A stretch of 64,000 nucleotides of DNA from Pseudomonas massiliensis (GTDB lineage: Bacteria; Pseudomonadota; Gammaproteobacteria; Pseudomonadales; Pseudomonadaceae). The stretch spans positions 930,001 through 994,000 of the forward strand of contig NZ_CCYK01000007.1 in assembly GCF_000826105.1 (NCBI RefSeq). The letters are read 5' to 3'. A program made the position numbers and the translations under genes. Of the stretch, positions 16,931 through 23,568 are shown one piece after another; the stretch's first letter is position 1, and the number at the start of each line of letters is the position of its first letter. The notes beneath the pieces were generated by a model. That model was not told where the DNA came from. It was given only the letters and a program-made list of their open reading frames with translations, and did no database searches.

Positions 16931-18166
16931 ATGGCTTTGATCGTACAGAAGTTTGGCGGCACCTCGGTGGGCTCGATCGAGCGAATCGAGCAAGTGGCCG
17001 ACAAGGTCAAGAAATTCCGCGAGCAGGGGCATGACCTGGTGGTCGTGCTTTCAGCGATGAGCGGGGAAACCAACCGGCTGATCGATCTGGCCAGGCAGAT
17101 CAGCGACCAGCCGGAGCCGCGTGAACTTGACGTAGTGGTATCGACCGGCGAGCAGGTGACCATCGGCTTGCTGGCCATGGCGCTGATCAAGCGCGGTGTG
17201 CCAGCGGTGTCCTATACCGGCAACCAGGTAAGGATCCTTACGGACGACGCCTATAACAAGGCGCGTATCCTGCAGATCGACGACCAGCGGCTGCGTGAAG
17301 ACCTGAAAGCCGGGCGGGTGGTCGTGGTCGCCGGTTTCCAGGGCGTTGACCAGAACGGCAACATCACCACCCTGGGCCGCGGCGGTTCCGACACCACCGG
17401 TGTAGCCCTCGCGGCGGCGCTGAAGGCGGACGAGTGCCAGATCTACACCGACGTGGACGGTGTGTACACCACTGACCCTCGGGTGGTCGCGCAGGCCCAG
17501 CGGCTGGACAAGATCACCTTCGAGGAAATGCTGGAAATGGCCAGCCTCGGTTCCAAGGTGCTGCAGATCCGCGCTGTGGAGTTCGCTGGCAAATACAACG
17601 TTCCGCTGCGCGTATTGCACAGCTTCCAAGAGGGTCCAGGGACCCTGATCACAATCGACGAAGAGGAAACCATGGAACAGCCGATCATCTCCGGCATCGC
17701 CTTCAACCGCGACGAAGCCAAGCTGACCATCCGTGGTGTGCCCGACACCCCGGGTGTGGCCTTCAAGATCCTCGGGCCGATCAGCGCGGCCAATATCGAG
17801 GTCGACATGATCGTGCAGAATGTCTCGCACGATAACACCACCGATTTCACCTTTACCGTACACCGCAACGATTACCAGAAGGCCCTGGGGGTGCTCCAGG
17901 CCACCGCGGCGGAAATCGGTGCCAGGGAAGTGGTGGGGGATACCCGGATCGCCAAGGTGTCCATCGTTGGGGTAGGGATGCGCTCCCACGCCGGGGTCGC
18001 CAGTCGCATGTTCGAAGCCCTGGCCAAGGAGAGCATCAATATCCAGATGATCTCCACTTCGGAAATCAAGGTTTCGGTGGTGATCGAGGAGAAGTACCTG
18101 GAACTGGCCGTACGCGCCCTGCATACGGCGTTCGACCTGGATGCCGGCGCCCGTCAGGGCGAGTGA
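16931..18166 (+). CDS. lysC: Aspartokinase (lysine/threonine-sensitive type)
   Basis: A 411-residue aspartate kinase that phosphorylates aspartate at the head of the lysine, methionine and threonine pathway. The kinase domain begins ALIVQKFGGTSVGSIERI and contains the [16 protein letters not shown] and YTDVDGVYTTDPR motifs. Two ACT domains make up the C-terminal third. Length is typical of the alpha subunit. An internal ATG with a good ribosome site at 17672 could yield a beta subunit. The gene lies between alaS and rsmA, as in P. aeruginosa, and is followed by a strong terminator. Confidence 0.96.
   Translation: MALIVQKFGGTSVGSIERIEQVADKVKKFREQGHDLVVVLSAMSGETNRLIDLARQISDQPEPRELDVVVSTGEQVTIGLLAMALIKRGVPAVSYTGNQVRILTDDAYNKARILQIDDQRLREDLKAGRVVVVAGFQGVDQNGNITTLGRGGSDTTGVALAAALKADECQIYTDVDGVYTTDPRVVAQAQRLDKITFEEMLEMASLGSKVLQIRAVEFAGKYNVPLRVLHSFQEGPGTLITIDEEETMEQPIISGIAFNRDEAKLTIRGVPDTPGVAFKILGPISAANIEVDMIVQNVSHDNTTDFTFTVHRNDYQKALGVLQATAAEIGAREVVGDTRIAKVSIVGVGMRSHAGVASRMFEALAKESINIQMISTSEIKVSVVIEEKYLELAVRALHTAFDLDAGARQGE
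17672..18166 (+). other. Possible internal translation start giving an aspartokinase beta subunit
   Basis: An in-frame ATG (MEQPIISGIAFNRDEAK) sits exactly at the junction between the kinase domain and the ACT domains. It is preceded by a purine-rich GAAGAGGAAA ribosome site at suitable distance. Translation from here would give a 164-residue regulatory subunit made only of the ACT pair. Alpha2-beta2 aspartokinases made this way are known in Bacillus and Corynebacterium. Use of the site here is inference. Confidence 0.45.
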
Positions 18167-18178
18167 GGCGTCCACCTG

Positions 18179-18211
18179 GGGCGCGGCCTGGTCCGCGCCC
18201 TTTTTCTTTTT
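18179..18211 (+). terminator. Intrinsic terminator of lysC
   Basis: The stem GGGCGCGG/CCGCGCCC (18179-18186, 18193-18200) with a 6-base loop is followed immediately by TTTTTCTTTTT. It begins 13 bases after the lysC stop, so rsmA needs its own promoter. Confidence 0.88.
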
Positions 18212-18311
18212 GCGCGGGCCAATGTCCACGCTTTTTGGCAAGCGGCCGGCCAGGCCGGTCGTGACGCCCTTTTTTGCAGACCTTCCCTCGAAACCCCTTT
18301 AGGAGATCCTC

Positions 18312-18500
18312 ATGCTCATCTTGACGCGCCGCTGCACGGAAAGCCTGGTCATTGGCGATGGCGAAATCACCGTGACCGTGCTGGGCATCAAAGGCAATCA
18401 GGTCCGTCTGGGCGTCGATGCGCCCAAGGAAGTGGCGGTTCACCGTGAAGAAATCTACCAGCGAATCCGCAAGGAGAAAGACGAAGAACCAAGCCTTTAA
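18312..18500 (+). CDS. rsmA: Carbon storage/secondary metabolite regulator RsmA (CsrA)
   Basis: A 62-residue RNA-binding dimer. It begins [16 protein letters not shown] and carries the [22 protein letters not shown] core, including the RNA-contacting arginine in VHREEI. It binds GGA motifs in mRNA leaders to repress or stabilise them and is titrated by RsmY/RsmZ-type small RNAs. In Pseudomonas it controls motility, biofilm and secretion. AGGAG precedes the start by seven bases. It has a normal length and follows lysC, the conserved location. Confidence 0.97.
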   Translation: MLILTRRCTESLVIGDGEITVTVLGIKGNQVRLGVDAPKEVAVHREEIYQRIRKEKDEEPSL

Positions 18501-18517
18501 TTTTCTTCGATTTTTTT
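18482..18517 (+). terminator. rsmA terminator overlapping the end of the coding sequence
   Basis: CGAAGAA (18482-18488) pairs with TTCTTCG (18503-18509) and is followed by a run of seven T at 18511-18517. The upstream arm lies inside the last codons of rsmA. The downstream T-run directly abuts the -35 element of the tRNA-Ser promoter, so the layout is very compact. Confidence 0.68.
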
Positions 18518-18519
18518 GT

Positions 18520-18548
18520 TTGCAAACGGGAAAGAACGTGGTTAATAT
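18520..18548 (+). promoter_or_regulatory. Sigma-70 promoter of the tRNA-Ser/tRNA-Arg cluster
   Basis: TTGCAA (18520-18525) and TAATAT (18543-18548) are separated by 17 bases, close to the ideal housekeeping promoter. Transcription would start a few bases before tRNA-Ser at 18563. A GC-rich stretch GCCCCG follows the -10, resembling a stringent discriminator. Confidence 0.85.
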
Positions 18549-18562
18549 ACGCCCCGTGTTAC

Positions 18563-18653
18563 GGAGAGGTGGCCGAGTGGCCGAAGGCGCTCCCCTGCTA
18601 AGGGAGTACACCTCAAAAGGGTGTCGGGGGTTCGAATCCCCCCTTCTCCGCCA
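18563..18653 (+). tRNA. tRNA-Ser(GCT)
   Basis: A 91-base tRNA with a 7-bp acceptor stem (GGAGAGG with CTTCTCC), a long class II variable arm, a T-loop TTCGAAT and an encoded CCA end. The anticodon loop CTGCTAA gives the anticodon GCT at 18597-18599, reading AGC/AGU serine codons. Confidence 0.97.
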
Positions 18654-18697
18654 TATTCAAGCAGTCCGTCGCAGGGCGGGCTGCTAGAGCAGTAAAT

Positions 18698-18774
18698 GCA
18701 CTCATAGCTCAGCTGGATAGAGTACTCGGCTACGAACCGAGCGGTCGGAGGTTCGAATCCTCCTGAGTGCACCA
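18698..18774 (+). tRNA. tRNA-Arg(ACG), copy 1
   Basis: A 77-base tRNA with acceptor stem GCACTCA/TGAGTGC, a T-loop TTCGAAT and an encoded CCA. The anticodon loop CTACGAA gives ACG at 18732-18734; A34 would be deaminated to inosine to read CGU, CGC and CGA. It is the first of three identical copies and lies 44 bases after tRNA-Ser, likely in the same transcript. Confidence 0.97.
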
Positions 18775-18841
18775 TACTAGGATTGCGAGGTTCTCCTCGA
18801 AGTCTTATACCAGGGGTAACTGGTTCATCAAACGCCCATCT

Positions 18842-18918
18842 GCACTCATAGCTCAGCTGGATAGAGTACTCGGCTACGAACCGAGCGGTCGGAGGTTCGA
18901 ATCCTCCTGAGTGCACCA
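18842..18918 (+). tRNA. tRNA-Arg(ACG), copy 2
   Basis: Identical in sequence to the copy at 18698. The 67-base spacer before it is similar to the next spacer (both contain ACCAGGGGT..ACTGGTT and end CAAACGCCCATC), showing that the unit arose by tandem duplication. Confidence 0.97.
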
Positions 18919-18986
18919 TATCAGGCTTGCCGGAATCATCCGTGAGTCTAGTACCAGGGGTTGACTGGTTTAACAAACGCCCATCC

Positions 18987-19063
18987 GCACTCATAGCTCA
19001 GCTGGATAGAGTACTCGGCTACGAACCGAGCGGTCGGAGGTTCGAATCCTCCTGAGTGCACCA
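18987..19063 (+). tRNA. tRNA-Arg(ACG), copy 3
   Basis: Identical in sequence to the other two copies, with encoded CCA. It is followed at once by a strong intrinsic terminator that ends the tRNA transcript. Confidence 0.97.
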
Positions 19064-19070
19064 TTTGGAA

Positions 19071-19099
19071 AACCGCATCCTTGGATGCGGTTTTTTTTT
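19071..19099 (+). terminator. Intrinsic terminator of the tRNA cluster
   Basis: A perfect 10-bp stem AACCGCATCC/GGATGCGGTT with a 2-base loop runs into a tract of nine T (19091-19099). It lies 8 bases after the third tRNA-Arg. Confidence 0.92.
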
Positions 19100-19122
19100 G
19101 CCTGCATGAACCTCTGACGCGC

Positions 19123-19518
19123 TCAGCGCCAGGGGACATAGCGCGCGGGCTTTTTCCTGGCCTTCTTCTGCGTTGGCGCCCTGGACTTTGTTTCTCGAGC
19201 CGGCCCAGTTGCTTGCCGGGCTTCGCTGTGCCTTGGCATTGGCATGCTGGCAAGGGTAGGTTCGTGAGCCGGTCGCTTTGCGGGCGGGTTGTCGGCCGTG
19301 ACTTCTGGCGAGGGCGAGGGCACAGGGGCGGGCGTCACGCTTCCTGGCGGAGGGTTCCATGCTCGCAGGGGCTGGCCTGCCTCGCCATTGGCACAACTAC
19401 TGAAGGTGTAGCTGGGTTCGCCCTGCTCGCCGGTACAGTGTTGCACAGTCGTAGCGCTGGCCACGCCGACTTGAGCGAGTAAAAGGGTGAGGACGGGCAA
19501 GCTCTGCTTCCGGATCAT
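19123..19518 (-). CDS. Secreted Pro-rich basic hypothetical protein
   Basis: A 131-residue protein starting MIRKQSLPVLTLLLAQVGVASA, a clear signal peptide. A short cysteine-containing segment (TTVQHCTGEQGEPSYTFSSC) loosely resembles DUF4124-type envelope proteins. The rest is a low-complexity Pro/Ala/Lys-rich tail ending KKARKKPARYVPWR. The start is chosen because AAGGAGG precedes the ATG; an upstream in-frame ATG lacks a ribosome site. A weak promoter (TTGCTG at 19637-19632, TATATG at 19614-19609 on the minus strand) may drive it. Function unknown; probably periplasmic or cell-wall associated. Confidence 0.6.
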   Translation of the reverse strand: MIRKQSLPVLTLLLAQVGVASATTVQHCTGEQGEPSYTFSSCANGEAGQPLRAWNPPPGSVTPAPVPSPSPEVTADNPPAKRPAHEPTLASMPMPRHSEARQATGPARETKSRAPTQKKARKKPARYVPWR

Positions 19519-19677
19519 GATCGCCTCCTTGTCCATGGGGGTTCTGAGGTTGCAGGTTAGCGGTGGAGAAGGTGGCGGCGGGCCTTGGCTTGTTGCAGGA
19601 TGCTTCGTCATATAAAGCTGCTATACCCAATCAGCAACCGTAGCCAAGCATTTGTAAATCCAGAATTTAGTAACCAA

Positions 19678-19837
19678 AAAGGCGTATGAGCGAGTATCAT
19701 TGCCGCCGTCTGCCCCGCCGGGGCATTGGAACGCCTTTCATGGACTTACCCAGTAGAAGCTCCACCACGCTGTTGGCCCCTATAGCATTGAAAGTTTGAT
19801 CTCCCGGTGTGGTCCACTACTGGGAGTGGAGTACACC
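19678..19837 (+). promoter_or_regulatory. Structured, apparently switchable mgtE mRNA leader
   Basis: Several complementary segments are visible. AAAGGCGT (19678-19685) pairs with ACGCCTTT (19731-19738), enclosing a perfect TGCCCC-GCC-GGGGCA hairpin (19711-19725). A hairpin next to the start codon, GGTGT-GG-TCCACT (19806-19818) with AGTGGA-GT-ACACC (19825-19837), buries the GGAG ribosome site. CCCAGTAG (19749-19756) is exactly complementary to CTACTGGG (19817-19824), which would break that hairpin. CTCCAC (19760-19765) can also pair with GTGGAG (19826-19831). These are mutually exclusive folds typical of a riboswitch or attenuator. I do not recognise the M-box consensus. Confidence 0.5.
19740..19799 (+). 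CDS. Possible leader peptide upstream of mgtE
   Basis: A 19-codon frame (MDLPSRSSTTLLAPIALKV) begins one base after the closing stem of the leader and ends 39 bases before the mgtE start. It covers the CCCAGTAG segment that can open the mgtE ribosome-site hairpin, so a ribosome on this frame would change the fold. The ribosome site is weak (GGAAC nine bases upstream). It could be chance; coding is not established. Confidence 0.25.
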   Translation: MDLPSRSSTTLLAPIALKV

Positions 19838-19838
19838 T

Positions 19839-21281
19839 ATGTCCGAAGTCGAAGTCAAAGACCTGCGTGAGAGCCTGCAGGACCGCCTGGGCCAAGTGGT
19901 CGAGCTGCTGCACAAGCAGCGGGTGGTCGAAGATCTCACTCACCGCCAGGAAGGGCAGCATCAAGCCCTCGTAGAGAACCTGGTCCACCGGCAGAACCTG
20001 GTTGAGCTGCAACGCAAGCTCGATGACCTGCACTCGGCCGACATCGCCTATATCCTCGAGGCCTTGCCGCTGGACGACCGCTTGACGGTATGGCAGCTGG
20101 TCAAGGCCGAGCGTGATGGCGATATCCTCCTGGAAGTGTCTGACGCGGTGCGGGAAACCCTTATCGCTGACATGGACGACCATGAGCTGCTGGCCGCGGC
20201 CAAGGAGATGGACGCCGACGAGCTGGCTGACCTGGCGCCAGAGCTTCCTCGCGATGTAGTTCATGAGCTGATGGAAAGCCTCGATGCCCAGCAGCGCGAG
20301 CGTGTGCGCTCGGCGTTGAGCTACGAGGAGGATCAGGTCGGTGCGCTCATGGACTTCGAGATGGTGACCATCCGTGAGGATGTCACCCTGGAAGTCGTGT
20401 TGCGCTATCTGCGGCGCCTGCGTGAATTGCCCGGGCACACCGACAAGGTCTTCGTGATTGACCAGCAGGGCGTGCTCAAGGGGGTGCTTCCGATCAAGCG
20501 CCTGCTGGTCAACGACCCGGACAAGCGCGTGGCGGAGGTCATGGCCAGTGACCCGGTGACTTTTCATCCTGACGCCGATGCCTATGAGGCCGCGCAAGCC
20601 TTCGAGCGCTACGACCTGGTCTCGGCGCCGGTGGTGGACAAGAACGGTCGCCTCATCGGCCGCCTTACCATCGATGAAATGGTCGACCTCATCCGCGAGG
20701 AGAGCGAAAGCGAAGTCCTCAGCATGGCAGGCTTGCGCGAGGAAGAGGATATCTTCGCCTCGGTCTGGCGTTCGTTGCGCAACCGCTGGTCCTGGCTGGC
20801 GATCAACTTGATCACGGCCTTCGTCGCTTCGCGGGTGATCGGCCTGTTCGAGGACTCCATCGAGCGCCTGGTGGCGTTGGCTGCGCTCATGCCCATCGTG
20901 GCCGGCATTGGCGGCAACTCGGGCAACCAGACCATCACCATGATTGTTCGCGCCATGGCACTGGACCAGGTAAGCACGGGAAATACCCGGCGTCTGCTCA
21001 AGAAAGAGCTGTCGGTGGCGGTGCTCAATGGTCTGATCTGGGGCGGCGTAATCGGTGTCGTGGCCTGGATGCTCTATCACAGTTGGTCATTGGGCCTGGT
21101 CATGACAGCTGCCATGACGCTCAATCTGCTGTTGGCCGCTTTCATGGGGGTTATAATCCCGATGTCGTTGGCGAAGCTCGGGAAGGACCCTGCCATGGGT
21201 GCCAGCGTGATGATTACCGCCATGACGGACAGCGGCGGTTTCTTCATATTTCTGGGGTTGGCTACGCTGTTTCTGATGTAG
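19839..21281 (+). CDS. mgtE: Magnesium transporter MgtE
   Basis: A 480-residue Mg2+ channel. The N-terminal helical MgtE_N domain (residues ~30-130) is followed by two CBS domains (~135-255; KVFVIDQQGVLKGVLPIKRLL and LVSAPVVDKNGRLIGRLTIDEM). Five membrane helices follow, with the pore motif MPIVAGIGGNSGNQT near residue 350. The cytosolic domains sense Mg2+ and gate the pore. In P. aeruginosa MgtE also affects cytotoxicity. The start at 19839 lies one base after a hairpin that covers its ribosome site. Strong terminator downstream. Confidence 0.96.
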   Translation: MSEVEVKDLRESLQDRLGQVVELLHKQRVVEDLTHRQEGQHQALVENLVHRQNLVELQRKLDDLHSADIAYILEALPLDDRLTVWQLVKAERDGDILLEVSDAVRETLIADMDDHELLAAAKEMDADELADLAPELPRDVVHELMESLDAQQRERVRSALSYEEDQVGALMDFEMVTIREDVTLEVVLRYLRRLRELPGHTDKVFVIDQQGVLKGVLPIKRLLVNDPDKRVAEVMASDPVTFHPDADAYEAAQAFERYDLVSAPVVDKNGRLIGRLTIDEMVDLIREESESEVLSMAGLREEEDIFASVWRSLRNRWSWLAINLITAFVASRVIGLFEDSIERLVALAALMPIVAGIGGNSGNQTITMIVRAMALDQVSTGNTRRLLKKELSVAVLNGLIWGGVIGVVAWMLYHSWSLGLVMTAAMTLNLLLAAFMGVIIPMSLAKLGKDPAMGASVMITAMTDSGGFFIFLGLATLFLM

Positions 21282-21295
21282 CCCAGGTCAAACTA

Positions 21296-21322
21296 AAAAG
21301 GCCAGCATTGCGCTGGCCTTTT
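21296..21322. terminator. Terminator between mgtE and amrZ
   Basis: AAAAGGCCAGC (21296-21306) pairs with GCTGGCCTTTT (21312-21322) around a 5-base loop. The A-run and T-run on either side let it work for both converging genes. Confidence 0.9.
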
Positions 21323-21361
21323 CTATAGGTGCACATTACATGCACCGCGGCCTGGTAAAGC

Positions 21362-21694
21362 TTATGAAGCGTCAGCTTCAGCGGCCATCTCCACATCATG
21401 CGCGATCAGTGCAACCAGCGCATTCTGCTGACGGTGAGAGAGCTGGCGGAAACGTTGCAGCAGTTCCCGTTCGTGCAGCGAGAGCTCGGGGCTGTCCAGG
21501 CGCATGCTCAGTTCTTCGCCAAGCGCACCTTCTTGAATGAGGCTCTGCTCCAGGCGCGCGATGATCTCTGAGTTCATGCTGCGATGATGGGTGCGAGCGA
21601 CCTCGGCGATACGCTCGCGCATGCCGTCGGGAAGGCGCACGACGAACTTGTCTGCGGTGCGGCTGGAATAGACTGCCTGTTTCATTGGGCGCAT
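21362..21694 (-). CDS. amrZ: Ribbon-helix-helix regulator AmrZ
   Basis: A 110-residue Arc/MetJ-type DNA-binding protein starting [24 protein letters not shown]. The KFVVRLP strand makes base contacts and [17 protein letters not shown] forms the two helices. The C-terminal tetramerisation region contains [20 protein letters not shown]. AmrZ (AlgZ) of P. aeruginosa activates alginate genes, represses fleQ-driven motility and regulates c-di-GMP enzymes and its own gene. It therefore links to the flagellar and GGDEF genes of this window. The sequence is near-identical over the DNA-binding core. Confidence 0.95.
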   Translation of the reverse strand: MRPMKQAVYSSRTADKFVVRLPDGMRERIAEVARTHHRSMNSEIIARLEQSLIQEGALGEELSMRLDSPELSLHERELLQRFRQLSHRQQNALVALIAHDVEMAAEADAS

Positions 21695-21752
21695 ATAGTT
21701 AACCGGTTGAGTTCAGGAAAGCGGTTCCTCGGAGCGGGCCGCGGGATGTGGG

Positions 21753-21779
21753 TACGACAGTCACTTTCGCCGAATGTTC
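21753..21779 (-). promoter_or_regulatory. Candidate AlgU (sigma-22) promoter of amrZ
   Basis: On the minus strand GAACAT (21779-21774) and TCGTA (21757-21753) are 16 bases apart, close to the AlgU consensus GAACTT-N16-TCnnA. The predicted start lies ~50 bases before the amrZ ATG. In P. aeruginosa amrZ transcription depends on AlgU. Nothing else is recognised in the remaining gap to phnN (21780-22084). Confidence 0.42.
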
Positions 21780-22084
21780 CATCAGATTTGTCGTTTGAGT
21801 GAACATTATGCCTGCCATACGCCAGTACCTTGGCGCCAATTCTGTGACAAATTCTGAATGCAACCACAGCGCATTGCCACTCCCGAAAATCCGAAATGTG
21901 GACTGGTTCGGATTAAATGGCACATAGCCAGCCCACAAGGGGTTCTATTGTCCCAGTCCTGTCCGTGGCAAGCCAGCGCCCTTTGGCAAACGACTTTTTC
22001 TTCGCCGCTGGGCTGGGCATACTTTCATTCACAGCATAGTGGCAATCAGACTATTCGCGAGCATGTGTAGAAAAGGCGGATGAA

Positions 22085-22666
22085 ATGCAGCAAGGGCGGT
22101 TGATCTACCTGGTGGGTGCCTCCGGTGCCGGAAAGGACAGCGTCATCGATGCCGCCAGGCCGGGGCTCGCCGAGAAAGGCATCGACGTCGCCCGGCGGGT
22201 CATTACCCGGTCTGCCGAAGCCTTGGGCGAACAGGCCTTGGGCGTCAGTCATGAAACCTTCGAAGCGATGCTTCGGGAGGGCCGCTTCGCGCTCAGTTGG
22301 CGAGCCAATGATCTCTGTTACGGCATACCTGTCGAAATCGACCACTCCTTGAAAGCGGGGCGCTGGGTACTGGTCAATGGGTCGCGGGGATATCTACCGC
22401 AGGCCTTGGTGAAATACCCAAGCCTTCTGGCCGTACTGGTCACCGTCGAGAACCAGGTGCTCAGAGAGCGCCTGGAGGCTCGCGGGCGTGAGACGCCTGC
22501 ACAGATCGACGCCCGCCTGGCACGCAATGCTCAGCTCCATCAATCCATTGGCTGGAAAGGGGATGCGTCAGGCATTCTCCTGCTGGACAACTCCGGCTTC
22601 CTGGGTGATGCGGCACAGGCGCTGCTGGGGTTGATCGACGAGCAACTCAGCGCAGTTGAGGATTGA
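22085..22666 (+). CDS. phnN: Ribose 1,5-bisphosphokinase PhnN
   Basis: A 193-residue kinase of the guanylate kinase-like fold. The P-loop GASGAGKDS is at residues 11-19, followed by RVITRSAEALGEQ and FALSWRANDLCYGIP. It phosphorylates ribose 1,5-bisphosphate to PRPP, the last salvage step of C-P lyase phosphonate degradation. No other phn gene is in the window, so it may feed PRPP synthesis independently. The 3' end overlaps a converging small ORF by 20 bases. Confidence 0.9.
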   Translation: MQQGRLIYLVGASGAGKDSVIDAARPGLAEKGIDVARRVITRSAEALGEQALGVSHETFEAMLREGRFALSWRANDLCYGIPVEIDHSLKAGRWVLVNGSRGYLPQALVKYPSLLAVLVTVENQVLRERLEARGRETPAQIDARLARNAQLHQSIGWKGDASGILLLDNSGFLGDAAQALLGLIDEQLSAVED

Positions 22667-22832
22667 ACCTGATGCGCTTGCCTCGCACCAGGGCCAGTAC
22701 GAACAGCACGCTGCATCCCAGGCTGGTCATGAGCAGGAGAGCACTGAGCAGGCTGGCCGGGTAGGGTACTGCCGCGGCGGCAATGAATGAAAGCAGAGCG
22801 CTGGTCAGGAAAAACACTGCGGATCTGGACAT
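22647..22832 (-). CDS. Small two-helix membrane protein
   Basis: A 61-residue protein, MSRSAVFFLTSALLSFIAAA at the start and VRGKRIRFNPQLR at the end. Two hydrophobic helices span ~residues 5-22 and 28-49. The tail is strongly basic, consistent with an inner-membrane hairpin with both ends in the cytosol. The start is supported by length and hydrophobicity, but the ribosome site is weak. It lies 10 bases after the next gene upstream, so both are probably co-transcribed. No family recognised. Confidence 0.5.
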   Translation of the reverse strand: MSRSAVFFLTSALLSFIAAAAVPYPASLLSALLLMTSLGCSVLFVLALVRGKRIRFNPQLR

Positions 22833-22842
22833 GGAAAAGGCC

Positions 22843-23079
22843 TCAGAAGGTATACCGGTCGAGGCGTTGGGACGGCCCCTCGACCATATCCTGCCCGGAG
22901 TGGCTGGATGCCAAGGTACCCAGCTGGTGTTCATGCATGCCTGCTCTCTGGGCAATAGGGCGCTTCACCCAGTGGTCGACGTCGATATTGACGCTGACAT
23001 CCGGGGCCCCTGCAAAAAAATGAAACGAAACCACTGCAACCATGGCCAAAGCATTCAACAGGTAAAGGGCGGCGTTCAT
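22843..23079 (-). CDS. Small exported or membrane-anchored hypothetical protein
   Basis: A 78-residue protein with one N-terminal hydrophobic segment (MNAALYLLNALAMVAVVSFHFFAG), then a polar His/Gln-rich tail ending SQRLDRYTF. GGAG eight bases before the ATG supports the start. It precedes the small two-helix ORF on the same strand. I do not recognise a domain; an envelope role is inferred from the signal-like helix only. Confidence 0.5.
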   Translation of the reverse strand: MNAALYLLNALAMVAVVSFHFFAGAPDVSVNIDVDHWVKRPIAQRAGMHEHQLGTLASSHSGQDMVEGPSQRLDRYTF

Positions 23080-23455
23080 CCATGTCTCCAATGTGTTATC
23101 GCAGGCTGACCATTCACAGATGCCACTACGGTAGTAGCACACTGCATGCCAAATGCCTCTTCTCTTAAAATCCGTTTTAAATCAACAACTTAACCGAACA
23201 GCCTAGAATTGCTTGCATGCATTGTGCATTGTTTGACGCGTTTCGCCGTGCAGATTGCACGAAATCCCCGCTGGGTGTCCAGTACTCACCAGGCAAAAGG
23301 CCGCTATCTCGATGCATTTAGTTAACCGCGACGGTTTTCCGTCGAAGACAGCCTAACCTGGCTTTATTACTGGTTTGCACCGGCAGGGCGTCAATGGTAG
23401 ATTTGCAGCCGCTTTCGCCAGGGGCCAGTCCCTTGGACGCAGATTGTAATGAGCT
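23080..23455. other. Intergenic region before tRNA-Arg(CCT)
   Basis: About 375 bases with no gene I can support. It should contain the minus-strand promoter of the two small ORFs and the promoter of the tRNA. The A/T-rich stretch near 23155-23200 is a plausible place for the former. I could not find a convincing -35/-10 pair for the tRNA. Confidence 0.4.
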
Positions 23456-23530
23456 GTCCTTGTAGTTCAACGGATAGAACGGGGCCCTCCTAAGGCTCAG
23501 ATGCAGGTTCGATTCCTGCCGGGGACACCA
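23456..23530 (+). tRNA. tRNA-Arg(CCT)
   Basis: A 75-base tRNA with encoded CCA. The acceptor stem GTCCTTG/CGGGGAC has two G-T pairs, the anticodon stem is GGGCC/GGCTC and the loop is CTCCTAA, giving CCT at 23489-23491. It reads the rare AGG codon. No integrase or island follows it here. Confidence 0.95.
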
Positions 23531-23568
23531 CGCTTTCACGCGGCGCCATACATTCAGCGCGCTGCTCC

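Noticed and set aside
18542..19396. Minus-strand frames with repeated SGGFEPPTARFVAEYSIQL-type peptide
   Set aside because: They are antisense translations of the tRNA-Ser and tRNA-Arg genes, a classic false annotation.
19678..19837. M-box (ykoK) Mg2+ riboswitch upstream of mgtE
   Set aside because: The region is structured, but I could not find the conserved M-box sequence blocks; it is reported as an unclassified leader.
23456..23530. Integration site for a genomic island at tRNA-Arg(CCT)
   Set aside because: No integrase, direct repeat of the tRNA 3' end or atypical region follows; the next gene is a chromosomal-type diguanylate cyclase.
23318..23539. Minus-strand frame containing PRQESNLHLSLRRAPFYPL
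   Set aside because: Antisense of tRNA-Arg(CCT); no independent start or composition evidence.
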